A stretch of DNA of 64,000 bases from Curtobacterium sp. MCSS17_008 (GTDB taxonomy: Bacteria; Actinomycetota; Actinomycetes; Actinomycetales; Microbacteriaceae): the NCBI RefSeq assembly GCF_003234185.1, contig NZ_QKSM01000007.1, positions 62,001-126,000 on the forward strand, in the 5' to 3' direction. This document shows, piece by piece, positions 17,125-26,234 of the stretch (positions are counted from its first letter, which is position 1; each line of letters opens with the position of its first letter). A program made the position numbers and the translations under genes. The notes beneath the pieces are model-generated. The model made no database searches and was not told the origin of the DNA. It was given only the letters and a program-made list of their open reading frames with translations.

Positions 17125-18603
17125 ATGCACCGCGCCCCGACCGTCACCTCCCGGGTGGCCGACGACCGCCGCTGGGACGGTGCGGGTCGGTTCGCTCGGG
17201 TCGGCCGGGTCCTGCCGATCGCGTTGGTGCAGATCGGCGGCACGCTGCTCGCAGCACGCTTGCCCAGTGCTGCGCCCGGCGGTGCGCGGAGCGGGCCACC
17301 GTGGCTGCCGCAGGGGACCGGAGCCGCGCTGGCCGACGTGGTCCACCCGGGACCGGTCGCCATCGCGCTCCTGGTCGCCGGCGTGCTGGTCCTGCCGTGG
17401 CGGTGGCGCTGGCCGACCGTGGTCCTCGTCGCCACGCTCGCGACGACGATCGGGTACGCGCTGCTCGTCAGCCCGCGTGGGCCCTTCGTCGCCGCCCTCA
17501 CCATGGCCGCGGTGAACGCCTGGATCCGCGGGCGCCGGGCGGCGGTCGTCGTGGTCCTGGGAACGGCCGCGGTCGTGCTGCCGGGCGTCGGCACCGTGCT
17601 CGGCCGGACCTCGGGGCAGAACCTCGACGCGGTCGTCCTCACGGTGGCCTGGGTCGCGGTGACACTGTCCGTCGCGGAGCTCGTCCGGGTCCGGCTCGAC
17701 CGGGTCGCCGAGCGGCGGCGCCGACGGGCCGCGGCGGAGCAGGAGCGTGCTCGGGACGAGCGGGTGCGGATCGCCCGCGAACTGCACGACTCCGTGGCGC
17801 ACAGCATGTCGCTCATCAACCTCCAGGCCGGGGTCGCACTCCACCTCGGTGCCGAGCTGCCCGAGCAGACCCGTCGCTCCCTCGCCGACATCCGCGACAC
17901 CAGCCGCGACGCCCTGGTGGAGCTCCGCACGATCCTCGGGGTCCTGCGCTCGGTCGACGGGCACGACGGGCACGACGGGCACGACGGGCACGACGGGCAC
18001 GACGAGCGGGACGGGCAGGGCGTCGCTCGCGGCGGCGACCGGTCGCATCGGACGCCGGTACCGGGGCTCGACCGACTGACCGACCTCGTCGATCGCGCAC
18101 GTGCAGCCGGGATCGACCTCCAGGCCCGGGTGGACGGCGAGCCCTCGGCGCTCGACCGCACGACCGATCGCACAGCGTTCCGCATCGTGCAGGAGTCCGT
18201 GACGAACGTCATGAAGCACGCTCCCGACCACCGGGTGAGCATCGGAGTGCAGATCGGGCAGGACGTGGTCGACCTGCTCGTCGAGGACGCTCCGGCGAGC
18301 GACCGGACCGGTGACGCCGCCACGGTTCCGCCGATGCTCGGGGCGACCGGCAACGGGATCGTCGGCATGCGGGAGCGAGCGAGTGCAGTCGGCGGCATCG
18401 TCTCGGCCGGACCGACCGCGACGGGCGGCTGGCGGGTGACGGCGCGTCTGCCGGTCCTCGCTCGAGGTGCCAGCTCCGGGAGCGGCGTGTCGATCGAGGC
18501 TGCGGCGCGCGGGACGACCGCGTCCACGAAGACCGAGACCGAGACCGAGACCGAGACCGGGACCGAGACCAGGACCGGGCCTGAGACCGAGGTGCATCCG
18601 TGA
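17125..18603 (+). CDS. NarL-type sensor histidine kinase (HisKA_3) with in-frame tandem repeats
   Basis: The protein has 492 aa. Four to five hydrophobic segments lie between residues 28 and 185 with no large extracellular loop. A basic linker with coiled-coil character follows, then the HisKA_3 box ERVRIARELHDSVAHSMSLI with phospho-acceptor His221, and the ATPase with N box IVQESVTNVMKHA and G box GNGIVGMRERA. Between the two catalytic parts is a (GHD)5 repeat (residues 279-293), and the C-terminus is a TE-rich tail (470-489); both are encoded by DNA tandem repeats. The membrane sensor probably detects a membrane or envelope cue. It is coupled to the regulator gene by GTGA overlap and divergent from a SHOCT protein. 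Confidence 0.93.
   Translation: MHRAPTVTSRVADDRRWDGAGRFARVGRVLPIALVQIGGTLLAARLPSAAPGGARSGPPWLPQGTGAALADVVHPGPVAIALLVAGVLVLPWRWRWPTVVLVATLATTIGYALLVSPRGPFVAALTMAAVNAWIRGRRAAVVVVLGTAAVVLPGVGTVLGRTSGQNLDAVVLTVAWVAVTLSVAELVRVRLDRVAERRRRRAAAEQERARDERVRIARELHDSVAHSMSLINLQAGVALHLGAELPEQTRRSLADIRDTSRDALVELRTILGVLRSVDGHDGHDGHDGHDGHDERDGQGVARGGDRSHRTPVPGLDRLTDLVDRARAAGIDLQARVDGEPSALDRTTDRTAFRIVQESVTNVMKHAPDHRVSIGVQIGQDVVDLLVEDAPASDRTGDAATVPPMLGATGNGIVGMRERASAVGGIVSAGPTATGGWRVTARLPVLARGASSGSGVSIEAAARGTTASTKTETETETETGTETRTGPETEVHP
17959..18003 (+). repeat. Nine-bp tandem repeat, five perfect copies, inside the kinase gene
   Basis: GGGCACGAC is repeated five times without error and encodes GHDGHDGHDGHDGHD between the dimerisation/phosphotransfer and ATPase parts. 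The unit is a multiple of three, so copy-number change keeps the frame. Confidence 0.97.
18532..18591 (+). repeat. Degenerate six-bp repeat encoding the Thr-Glu tail of the kinase
   Basis: ACCGAG-like hexamers run through the last 60 bases before the stop region and encode TETETETE followed by degenerate copies. Expansion or contraction would alter only the tail length. Confidence 0.9.
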
Positions 18604-19283
18604 ACTCCACCGAGGAGACCATCCGCGTCGTGCTCGTCGACGACCAGGTGCTCATCCGCGCCGGTCTCCGCGCCCTCGTCGACGCGGAGCCGGGCATGGC
18701 CGTCGTGGGGGAGGCCGGCGACGGCGACGCCGCGGTGGAGATCGTGCGGCGGGAGCGCCCCGACGTCGTGCTCATGGACATCCGCATGCCGGGAACGGAC
18801 GGTCTCGTCGCGACGCAGCGGATCTCCGCCGACCCGGAGCTCGACACCGTGCACGTCGTCATCCTCACCACCTTCGAGGAGGACGCCTACGTGTTCGAGG
18901 CGATCCGCGGCGGTGCGGCCGGCTTCCTCGTGAAGGACACCGAGCCGGCCGAGCTCCTCCGAGCGGTCCGCACCGTGCACGCGGGGGAGTCCCTGCTGTC
19001 GCCCAGAGCGACCCGCTCCCTGGTCGCCGCGTACGCCACGCACGCGAAGTCGTCCGCGCTCGCGCCGGCACTCGACGTGCTCACCGAACGAGAGCGCCAG
19101 GTGATGCAGTTGGTCGCGCTGGGTCTCACCAACGCCGAGATCGCCGAACGGCTCTTCGTCAGTCCGATGACCACGAAGACCCACGTGTCACGAGCGATGA
19201 TCAAGCTCGGCGCCCGCGATCGTGCACAGCTCGTGGTCTTCGCCTACGAGACCGGACTCGTCACCCCCGGGTGGCAGCCGTGA
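18600..19283 (+). CDS. NarL/LuxR-family response regulator
   Basis: The protein has 227 aa. The receiver domain has the acidic pair D14-D15 and phospho-acceptor D60 (VVLMDIRMPG), with T/S and K switch residues in VVILTTFEED and GFLVKDTEP. The C-terminal LuxR HTH is LTERERQVMQLVALGLTNAEIAERLFVSPMTTKTHVSRAMIKLGARDR. It is phosphorylated by the kinase encoded just upstream and binds DNA as a dimer; the TACTCCC palindrome at 17050 is a candidate site. GTG at 18600 overlaps the kinase stop (GTGA). No other output genes are obvious beyond the divergent SHOCT gene. Confidence 0.95.
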   Translation: MNSTEETIRVVLVDDQVLIRAGLRALVDAEPGMAVVGEAGDGDAAVEIVRRERPDVVLMDIRMPGTDGLVATQRISADPELDTVHVVILTTFEEDAYVFEAIRGGAAGFLVKDTEPAELLRAVRTVHAGESLLSPRATRSLVAAYATHAKSSALAPALDVLTERERQVMQLVALGLTNAEIAERLFVSPMTTKTHVSRAMIKLGARDRAQLVVFAYETGLVTPGWQP

Positions 19284-19379
19284 TGAGTTTCGGCGGCATC
19301 TGCGAAGTGCCGAGGTGGCAGCTGCGACGCGCACCGTCGGACGGCACCCAGGATCGGCGACGGGGGTCAACACCCGGGA

Positions 19380-20012
19380 TCAGCGCCGTCGGGCGACCAC
19401 CGCAGCGTGCGGGCGCGCTCCCACGTCCGTCCGTCGGTGCACCGCTTCGACCGTGAAGCCCGCGACGTCCAGGTCGGCCGTCATCCGGTCCACCGGCCAC
19501 CGGTACGCGGTGGTCACCGCATGGTCGAACGGTTCCAGCGCCGGCCCCTCGAAGAAGCCGACGAGCAGTCCGCCGCCCGGGGCCAGGACCCGCCGGACCT
19601 CCGCGAGGGCGGCCGGCAGCCGTGCCGGTTCGTGGTGCGCGAGCGAGTACCACGTCAGGACCCCGCCGACACCACCGTCCGGCAGTCCGGTCGACTCGAT
19701 CGTCCCGAGGCGGAAGTCGACCTCGGGAGCCGCAGCACGGGCGAGTGCCACGAACCGGGGGACGGGATCGAGACCGATCACGCTGTGGCCTCGGTGGGCG
19801 AGGTGTGCTGTCCAGTGGCCCGGCCCGCAGCCGGCGTCCACCACCGTGCCGGACAACCCGTCGGCCCAGTCCTCCACCAGAGCCCGGTCCTCCGGGTGGA
19901 CAGCCCGCATCGATCCCAGGAGCTCGGCGTACTCGTCCGCGCGGTCGTCGTACGCCCCCACGATCCGTTCGTCTGCGCGTCCGCCGAGGGCGGCCTCCGG
20001 GTGTCGGTCCAC
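19380..20012 (-). CDS. Class I SAM-dependent methyltransferase
   Basis: The protein has 210 aa. The SAM-binding motif is GTVVDAGCGPGHWTAHLAHRG, with GLDPVPRFVALARA for motif II and VLTWYSLAHHEPARLPAALAEVRRVLAPGGGLLVGFFEG for the methyltransferase 11 fold. The substrate is unknown. GTG at 20012 is supported by TAGCGT on the minus strand (20019-20024) with a 6-nt gap. It stands alone, 96 bp after the convergent response regulator and downstream of the large surface-protein gene, from which it is separated by a hairpin. Confidence 0.85.
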   Translation of the reverse strand: MDRHPEAALGGRADERIVGAYDDRADEYAELLGSMRAVHPEDRALVEDWADGLSGTVVDAGCGPGHWTAHLAHRGHSVIGLDPVPRFVALARAAAPEVDFRLGTIESTGLPDGGVGGVLTWYSLAHHEPARLPAALAEVRRVLAPGGGLLVGFFEGPALEPFDHAVTTAYRWPVDRMTADLDVAGFTVEAVHRRTDVGARPHAAVVARRR

Positions 20013-20078
20013 GTGACGACGCTAGTGCCGCCCGCGGTCCTCGACCGGCGCACGGCGCGTCGAGCGGGCGGCGGCAGC

Positions 20079-20114
20079 GGCGGGACCGACCGTCGTACGA
20101 CGACCGGTCCCGCC
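20079..20114 (-). terminator. Terminator hairpin downstream of the surface-protein gene
   Basis: GGCGGGACCG (20079-20088) pairs with CGGTCCCGCC (20105-20114); the 16-nt interior contains the self-complementary GTCGTACGAC. It lies 11 bp after the minus-strand stop. Confidence 0.7.
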
Positions 20115-20125
20115 GACCTCCCACC

Positions 20126-23100
20126 TCAGTCCAGCGACCGCCGGACCCGCCGCCGCGCGGCCAGGACCGTGGCCCCGGGCACGAGCAGGGCGAGTGCCAG
20201 CACGACGGCGGCTCCGATGCTCGTCCCCGTGAACGCGAGCCGGTCGGCTCCGGCACCCGGTGCTGGGCCGGCATGCTCGGTGCTCCCCGCTCCTGCCCCG
20301 CCGGTGCCCTGACCGTGACCGCCACCAGGGCGGTCACCAGGCCGGTCCCCGTCCGACCCGCCGTCCCCGGGGCCGCCACCATCTCCCGTGTCCTCGCCGT
20401 CGCCGTCGCCCGGGTCCGTGCCCGTGACCACGATGCCGGCGTCGGTCGTCGTGTCCCGGTGGACGCCCTCGAGCGCTCCCTCCGCGTCCGTGACCCGCCC
20501 CAGGACGATCGCCTGCGTCGCTCCGTCAGCCCCCGCGTCGGAGTCGAGCGCCGGGTCGTCCCCGACGTGCTCCTCGGTGAACTCCGTACCGTCCGGTGCC
20601 GTGAACCGCACCCGGTAGTCACCCGGGCGCAGCCCGTCGAACAGGTACGCGCCCTGCTCGTCGGTCGTCGTGCGGCGCTCGACGGCGTCCCCGTGGTCAT
20701 CCGTCCCGGTGAGCTCGACCGGGACGTCGCCGACACCCGGTTCGTCGTCTCCCTGCAGACCGTCGGCGTTCCGGTCGTCCCACACCCGGTCACCGACCGC
20801 TCCCGCGACCACCCGGACGGTCACCGGGTTCGACTGCACGGGCAACGCGAGGTTCGACGCCCGTAGCCCGAACCGGTCGACGTAGTGGTCGCCGTCGTGC
20901 TCGCCGCTCGTGGCGAGCGTGAGCCGGTGCGTGACGGTCTCGCCGGTCTGCATCGGCGCCGCGCGCTCGATGCGGATGGCGGTCACCGCTGCGAACGTCC
21001 CCGGGCACCCTGCGGTGCCGAGCTCGGCCTCGGTGCACCACCGTGTCGATCCGCCCGGCCGGTTGCTCGGGTCTGCGCCGTCGAGCGAGACGTCGTCGGG
21101 TGCGGCGCCGGTGTACCGGACGGTCTCCTGCCCGTCCGGGTCGGCCTGCACCGGAGCGTCGAGTCCGACCGTGCCGTGGAAGTCCGAGCCGCGGGTGTCA
21201 CCGTGGTGGGGCAGCACGTCGATCAGGTCGACGTCGTCGACGGGCGTGTCGTCGGTGTTCGTGACGTCCAGGTCCCACTCGAGGTGGTCGCCGGCCACGA
21301 CGACCGGTGCGGGCGTGCGCGCCTCGACCCCGACGCCGCCGGTGGTCACGACCCGCAGAGCGCGCTGCGCGGTGCGCCACCGCTCGTCAGAACGGTCGGT
21401 CGGTGCCTCGACGGTCACGGTGTTCGTGATCGACCCGGCGGGCGCCGAGCGGTCGACCCGTGCGGTGTAGGTGATCGGCGCGATCACGCTGTTCGGTTCC
21501 ACGTCCGCCAGCGTCCAGGTCAGGCGCTGGTGCTGCTGTCCGTCGGCGCCCTCGACGGTGTCGACCTCGGGAACCACGGATGCGCTGTCGGCGACGTACG
21601 AGGTGTGCGCGGGCAGGACGTCGCGGACCGTGACCGTGGTCGGGTCGCCGTCGGAGAAGCCGTTGGTCAGGGTCGGCCGGACGGCGAAGTCGACCGTGTT
21701 CCCCGGCACCACGGCGTTCGTCCGGTCGGGGGTGTCACCCGCATCGTGCCCGGGGTCGACCACGGCCTTGCTGACCCGGGCCAGGTCCTCGGTGAGCACG
21801 ACGCTGTCCGCCAGGCCGCCGGCTCCGAGCTCGGGGTCCTGCTGGTCGTGCAGCCAGCCGGGCCGGTGCTCGCCGAAGCGGGCGTGCGCGAAGTCGTAGG
21901 CCCGCGTGCCGTCCGCGGCACGACGGGTGGTCACCGTGGAGTACAGCCCGCCGCTCGCTCCGCCGCGCACCTCGCCGGTGACGCGCACGGCGCCGACGGC
22001 GCCGATCCCGCCCGGGACGTCCTCGGGGTGGTCGTACCAGGGGCCGTCGGCGTCGTCACAGGTGCGGACCTGTCCTGCGGCCGGTGACGTCATGTCGTAG
22101 GCGGCGTACTGCACACGGGCGTGCTCGAACCCGGACGTCCAGGCCGGTGCACGACCGCCGACCGCGGTGAGACGCTGGGTCCGTCGGTCGAAGGTGTCAC
22201 AGAGCGCAGCGTCGTCGTACGGCGCGAGCCCGGTGTTCGTCATGCCGACGTCACTGCGCAGCAGGGTGCCGCCGGTCGCCCAGGGGTCGCCCTCCTTGGC
22301 GGACCCGGCGGTGACGGTCGAGCCGTCGCCGCCGAGGCGCCACAAGCGCTTCCACGCGGTTCCGGGGCCCAGTTCGACGAGGTTCCGGGTCGCACTGTTG
22401 TCGGCGGCGGGCTCGGTGCCGCCGGGGAAGTTCGGCGCCCCGCTGACCGAGGTGGTCTGCAGGGGGGTGAACGTGTTCACCGAGTCGACGGACGTCGGCG
22501 GGGCGGGCGTCGGCATCCAGAAGGAGATCCACCCGCTGACGACGTAGGCCTTCGCGCCGCCGCTGACCGGACCGCCGGTGACGCTGTGACCGGGAACCCG
22601 CGCCGCGTCGGTGACGGCGCCGTGGATCGTCACGTCGACGTCCTTCCCCGGGCCGGACTGCGTGCAGGTGATCGTGCCGGAGTCGGCGACCGCGCGGTCA
22701 CCGCCGCCGCGTCCGCCGGGCAGGCCGCCGAACTGCACGCCGTCCTCGCCGTTCCGACCGCACGCAGGACGACCGTCGTTCCACAGCACCGCACCGGACG
22801 GCCGGTCGCCGAGCAGGTGCGACAGGTCGTCCCGGAACACCATGTCGCCGGTGCTCCGCTCGAAGCCGAGCAGACCCTGCCCGGACACGACGGGCTGCCA
22901 GTCCACCGTGATCGGGTACAGCAGCTGGACCCCCGGAGTGCCGTCCGGGCCGGGGACGTCGGTGCGGAGGACGGAGCCGACAGCGGTCTTGCTGAGGTTG
23001 TAGCGAGCTGCAGCCGACACCGTGGTGGTCGCCGACGTGACCGGTGCGGTCTCCGCTGCGTCCGCCGCGGTCGCGGTGCCGGTGACCGCGATGCGGTCAC

Positions 23101-23590
23101 CGTTCCGCAGGTCGCCGGAGACGTCGAGCACGACGGGCACGGCCACGACGTGGCCCTCCGGCACGTCGCCGAGGTGGCAGGTGAGCCGCTGCCCCTCGAT
23201 CCCCGAGGCGGGGGCGTGGCACGCGAGCGGGACCTCCGCCCAGCTCGTGCCCGCCGGGGCCTCGAGCACGAAGCGTTCGTCGTGCGCGGTCCCGCTGCCG
23301 GCGTTGACGGTGACGCGGTAGGTGACGGCGTCACGGGTCCGGACGACCCCGTTCGCCGGTCCGCTGTCGCCTCCCGGCGGGTCGTCCGGGGTGAACGGAC
23401 CGCGGCCGTCCGCCGCGACCTCGATCGCAAGGCCGACGGTCGTCGACGGTGTCGCGGCACGGGGCGGGGGTGAACCACCGGCACCGGCACCGGCGGCGGT
23501 GGTGGCCGCCGCGGGCACGGCGGGCGTGAGCAGGACCACGAGTGCGGCGAGGGCCGCAGCGGCCCGGGCGGACGACGGACGACGGGACAT
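20126..23590 (-). CDS. Large cell-wall-anchored surface protein (DUF11-like and SdrD-B-like domains, LAXTG signal)
   Basis: The protein has 1154 aa. A signal peptide (ARAAAALAALVVLLTPAVPAAA) starts it. A long extracellular part follows with conserved-repeat (DUF11-like) beta modules such as VTYRVTVNAGSGTAHDERFVLEAP and LEWDLDVTNTDDTPVDDVDLIDVLP. Next come an SdrD B-like/Cna-B fold (VGDRVWDDRNADGLQGDDEPGVGDVPVELTG), a Gly/Asp-rich wall-spanning linker, and the sorting signal LAFTG at residue 1118 with a hydrophobic helix and basic tail. LAXTG is the class E sortase signal of high-GC Gram-positives. It is probably an adhesin. GAGGAGC precedes the ATG. No sortase gene is in the window. Confidence 0.9.
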   Translation of the reverse strand: MSRRPSSARAAAALAALVVLLTPAVPAAATTAAGAGAGGSPPPRAATPSTTVGLAIEVAADGRGPFTPDDPPGGDSGPANGVVRTRDAVTYRVTVNAGSGTAHDERFVLEAPAGTSWAEVPLACHAPASGIEGQRLTCHLGDVPEGHVVAVPVVLDVSGDLRNGDRIAVTGTATAADAAETAPVTSATTTVSAAARYNLSKTAVGSVLRTDVPGPDGTPGVQLLYPITVDWQPVVSGQGLLGFERSTGDMVFRDDLSHLLGDRPSGAVLWNDGRPACGRNGEDGVQFGGLPGGRGGGDRAVADSGTITCTQSGPGKDVDVTIHGAVTDAARVPGHSVTGGPVSGGAKAYVVSGWISFWMPTPAPPTSVDSVNTFTPLQTTSVSGAPNFPGGTEPAADNSATRNLVELGPGTAWKRLWRLGGDGSTVTAGSAKEGDPWATGGTLLRSDVGMTNTGLAPYDDAALCDTFDRRTQRLTAVGGRAPAWTSGFEHARVQYAAYDMTSPAAGQVRTCDDADGPWYDHPEDVPGGIGAVGAVRVTGEVRGGASGGLYSTVTTRRAADGTRAYDFAHARFGEHRPGWLHDQQDPELGAGGLADSVVLTEDLARVSKAVVDPGHDAGDTPDRTNAVVPGNTVDFAVRPTLTNGFSDGDPTTVTVRDVLPAHTSYVADSASVVPEVDTVEGADGQQHQRLTWTLADVEPNSVIAPITYTARVDRSAPAGSITNTVTVEAPTDRSDERWRTAQRALRVVTTGGVGVEARTPAPVVVAGDHLEWDLDVTNTDDTPVDDVDLIDVLPHHGDTRGSDFHGTVGLDAPVQADPDGQETVRYTGAAPDDVSLDGADPSNRPGGSTRWCTEAELGTAGCPGTFAAVTAIRIERAAPMQTGETVTHRLTLATSGEHDGDHYVDRFGLRASNLALPVQSNPVTVRVVAGAVGDRVWDDRNADGLQGDDEPGVGDVPVELTGTDDHGDAVERRTTTDEQGAYLFDGLRPGDYRVRFTAPDGTEFTEEHVGDDPALDSDAGADGATQAIVLGRVTDAEGALEGVHRDTTTDAGIVVTGTDPGDGDGEDTGDGGGPGDGGSDGDRPGDRPGGGHGQGTGGAGAGSTEHAGPAPGAGADRLAFTGTSIGAAVVLALALLVPGATVLAARRRVRRSLD

Positions 23591-23659
23591 GGTGCTCCTC
23601 GGTCAGGCATGCAGGACGCACCACCCTGACCGGATCTTGGCACCGGCACCGAATTTTCT

Positions 23660-23680
23660 GCATGTCATATACGGACATGC
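23660..23680. promoter_or_regulatory. AT-rich promoter region with inverted repeat upstream of the surface-protein gene
   Basis: GCATGTC and GACATGC form a 7-bp inverted repeat around ATATACG. The surrounding 23650-23675 is one of the few AT-rich spots in the window (GAATTTTCTG, CATATAC), so a promoter for the minus-strand surface protein with an overlapping operator is likely. Confidence 0.5.
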
Positions 23681-23722
23681 CGCGTCACTGCCGGAAGCTG
23701 CCCTCCCTCCGGAGACCGGTCG

Positions 23723-25162
23723 TCACAGCTTGAAGGTCGCCCGCGGGATGTCCGACACGATCCGCTGCGCGGTGCGGACGGCGTCCTCCTCCGACAGCTG
23801 GTGCGTCACCACGAGCGACGCCAGGTACGCCGCGTCCGCCCGCCGGGCCATGTCGTGCCGGGCGGGGATCGAGCAGTACGCCCGGGTGTCGTCGATGAAG
23901 CCCGAGGTCTTCGTGAACCCCGCGGAGTCCGTGACGGCCGCCCGGTACCGCCCGATGGCCGCCGGGGTGTCGATGAACCACCACGGGGCTCCGGCGTACA
24001 CGGCCGGGTAGAACCCGGCGAGCGGTCCGATCTCCCGCGAGAACACGGTCTCGTCGACGGTGAAGAGCACGAGGTGGAACCCGGGCACGGTGCCGAAGGC
24101 CTCGAGCAGCGGGCGGAGCGGCTCCGTGAACGCGCCCACCGCGGGCAGGTCGTGCCCGGTGTCGGGACCGAAGCGCTCGAGCGTGGGCGAGTGGTGGTTC
24201 CGGATCACGCCCGGGTGCAGTTGCATGACGAGGCCGTCGTCGACGCTCATCTCGGCCCACCGGAAGAGCATGTCGTGCCGGTACGCCGTCGCGTCCGCCG
24301 CGGAGACCGACGACGGGTCGCGGAGCGCCGCCGCGTGGATGCGCTCGCGCTCCACCGCGGGCAGCGGCGTCGACCCCGCGTCGAGCACCCCGGTGTCCGT
24401 CGCGGTCGCGCCGTGCTCGATGAAGTACTGCCGGCGTGCGCGCAGTGCCGCCAGCAGCCCGTCGTGCGTCCCCGTGTCGATGCCGGCGGCCTCGCCGATC
24501 GACGCGACCACGTGCCTCCAGTCCGGTCGCGACGGGTCGAAGACCGCGTCCGCCCGGAACGTGGGGAGCACCCGACCGGTGAACGTCGGGTCGTCGGCGA
24601 GCCGCGCGTGTGCCGCGAGGTCGTCCGTGGGGCCGTCCGTGGTCGCGAGCACGTCGATGCCGAAGGTGTCGAACAGTGCGCGCGGTCGGAGCGCCGGGGT
24701 CGTCAGCAGGCCGGCGATCCGGTCGTACTGCTCGTCCGCGTTCGCGGCCGACGGCTGCTCCGTCAGCCCGAACACGTCGTGCAGCTCCGTCTCGAACCAG
24801 TACCGGACGGGGGTCCCGGCGAAGTCCTCCCAGTGCTCGGCGAGCCGTCGCCAGACCTCGCGGCCGGGAGGCGCGGGGTGCGTCCCCGACAGGTCGACGC
24901 GACCCAGCGCCTCCAGTCCGACACCGTTCGCGTGCAGGAGTCGCAGGACGTAGTGGTCCGGCGTGACGAGGAGCGCCGCGGGGTCCGGGAACGGCTGGTC
25001 GTCCGCGATGAGCGCCGCGTCGACGTGGCCGTGGGGGGAGATGATCGGTGCGTCCCGGACCGCTTCGTAGACGGTCCGGGCGACCGCGCGGGCGCCGGGG
25101 TCGGCGGGGAGCAGCCGGTCGGGGTGCGGTGCCAGTGCGGTGGTCGTGGTGGTGGGGGTCAT
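23723..25162 (-). CDS. uxaC: Glucuronate isomerase
   Basis: The protein has 479 aa. The family markers are IISPHGHVDAALIADDQPF near the N-terminus, VRYWFETELHDVFGL, DVLATTDGPTDDLAAH, MQLHPGVIRNHH and HLVLFTVDETVFSREIGPLAGFYPAVYAGAPWWFIDTP, typical of the amidohydrolase-fold uronate isomerases. It converts D-glucuronate to D-fructuronate (and galacturonate to tagaturonate) as the first hexuronate step. ATG at 25162 has AAGGAG 6 nt upstream. It follows lacI by 11 bp in one operon and is divergent from the ABC transporter operon that supplies the later steps. Confidence 0.95.
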   Translation of the reverse strand: MTPTTTTTALAPHPDRLLPADPGARAVARTVYEAVRDAPIISPHGHVDAALIADDQPFPDPAALLVTPDHYVLRLLHANGVGLEALGRVDLSGTHPAPPGREVWRRLAEHWEDFAGTPVRYWFETELHDVFGLTEQPSAANADEQYDRIAGLLTTPALRPRALFDTFGIDVLATTDGPTDDLAAHARLADDPTFTGRVLPTFRADAVFDPSRPDWRHVVASIGEAAGIDTGTHDGLLAALRARRQYFIEHGATATDTGVLDAGSTPLPAVERERIHAAALRDPSSVSAADATAYRHDMLFRWAEMSVDDGLVMQLHPGVIRNHHSPTLERFGPDTGHDLPAVGAFTEPLRPLLEAFGTVPGFHLVLFTVDETVFSREIGPLAGFYPAVYAGAPWWFIDTPAAIGRYRAAVTDSAGFTKTSGFIDDTRAYCSIPARHDMARRADAAYLASLVVTHQLSEEDAVRTAQRIVSDIPRATFKL

Positions 25163-25173
25163 CGTCGACTCCT

Positions 25174-26214
25174 TCAGGTGGGGCGGACCGGTGCCGGTCC
25201 GGTGGACTCGCGGACGGTCAGGTGGGTGGGCAGTGCGACGGCACCGGACATCTGCTCGCCGGGCAGCTCGTCGGCGGGGATCGCGCCGAGTCGTCCGAGC
25301 AGCATCCGGATCGCGACCCGGCCGGCCCGCTCGATGGGCGACGTCATGGTCGTGAGCGGTGGGTTGCAGAAGTCGGCACCGAAGATGTCGTCGCAGCCCA
25401 CGACGCTCATGTCCTCGGGGACGCGGACGCCCCGCTCCCGCAGCCGGGCGAGCATGCCGATCGCGATGAGGTCGTTGAACGCGATGCAGGCGGTGGCGCC
25501 GGCGTGGACGGCGGCGTCCGCCGCGGCCGCGCCGGAGTCGACGAACGGCGCGTGCGGACCGATCCGGGCGACCCGCACGCCCAACCGCTTGGCGACCCGC
25601 ACGAGTGCCCGCCACCGACGTTCGTTCGACCACGAGCTGTCGGGCCCGGCGACGTACAGCACGTCGCGGTGGCCGAGGGACACCAGGTGCTGCACGGCCT
25701 GCTCGACCCCGCCGGGCGTGTCGATGAGCACGGAGGGCACGCCGGTCGGTCGGCGGTTCACGACGACGAGCGGCGTGCGCTCGGCGAACCGGGCGATCTG
25801 CGTGTCGGACAGACGGGACGCCGTGAGCACCGCACCGTCGGCCTTCCCGGCGATGGCGCTGAGCGCGGCCATCTCGGCGTCGGCGGACTCCTCCGTGTCG
25901 ACGAGCAGCTGGGTCCACCCCGCAGCGGCGAGCTGGTGCTGCGTGCCGCGGATGACGTCGAAGTAGAAGGGGTTCGTGATGTCCGACACCAGGACGGCCA
26001 CCGCGCGGGTCCGGCCGGACGTCAGCGCCCGCGCCTGCGAGTTCGGGACGTAGCCGAGCTCGCGGGCGGCCTGCTGGATGCGCTCCTGCGTCGCACGGTT
26101 CACCCGGTCGGGCAGGGACAGCGCACGCGACACGGTCGAGGGTGCGACGCCGGTCGCGTCGGCGATGTCCCGGATCGTCACCCGCCGTGCGGCGTCGGTG
26201 CCTGCGCTGCTCAC
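25174..26214 (-). CDS. LacI-family transcriptional repressor of the hexuronate locus
   Basis: The protein has 346 aa. The HTH is VTIRDIADATGVAPSTVSRALSLPDRVNRATQERIQQAARELGYVPN with the hinge helix after it, followed by a periplasmic-binding-protein-like effector domain (VAVLVSDITNPFYFDVIRG, CIAFNDLIAIGML, VVGCDDIFGADFCNPPLTTM). Its position between uxaC and the divergent uptake/catabolic operon makes a uronate or pathway intermediate the likely inducer. GTG at 26214 has TAGCTT (26221-26226, minus strand) 6 nt upstream, so it is probably leaderless; the nested palindrome at 26235-26270 covers its -35 region and should give autorepression. Confidence 0.92.
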   Translation of the reverse strand: MSSAGTDAARRVTIRDIADATGVAPSTVSRALSLPDRVNRATQERIQQAARELGYVPNSQARALTSGRTRAVAVLVSDITNPFYFDVIRGTQHQLAAAGWTQLLVDTEESADAEMAALSAIAGKADGAVLTASRLSDTQIARFAERTPLVVVNRRPTGVPSVLIDTPGGVEQAVQHLVSLGHRDVLYVAGPDSSWSNERRWRALVRVAKRLGVRVARIGPHAPFVDSGAAAADAAVHAGATACIAFNDLIAIGMLARLRERGVRVPEDMSVVGCDDIFGADFCNPPLTTMTSPIERAGRVAIRMLLGRLGAIPADELPGEQMSGAVALPTHLTVRESTGPAPVRPT

Positions 26215-26234
26215 GAGCCGAAGCTAGGCCGCAA

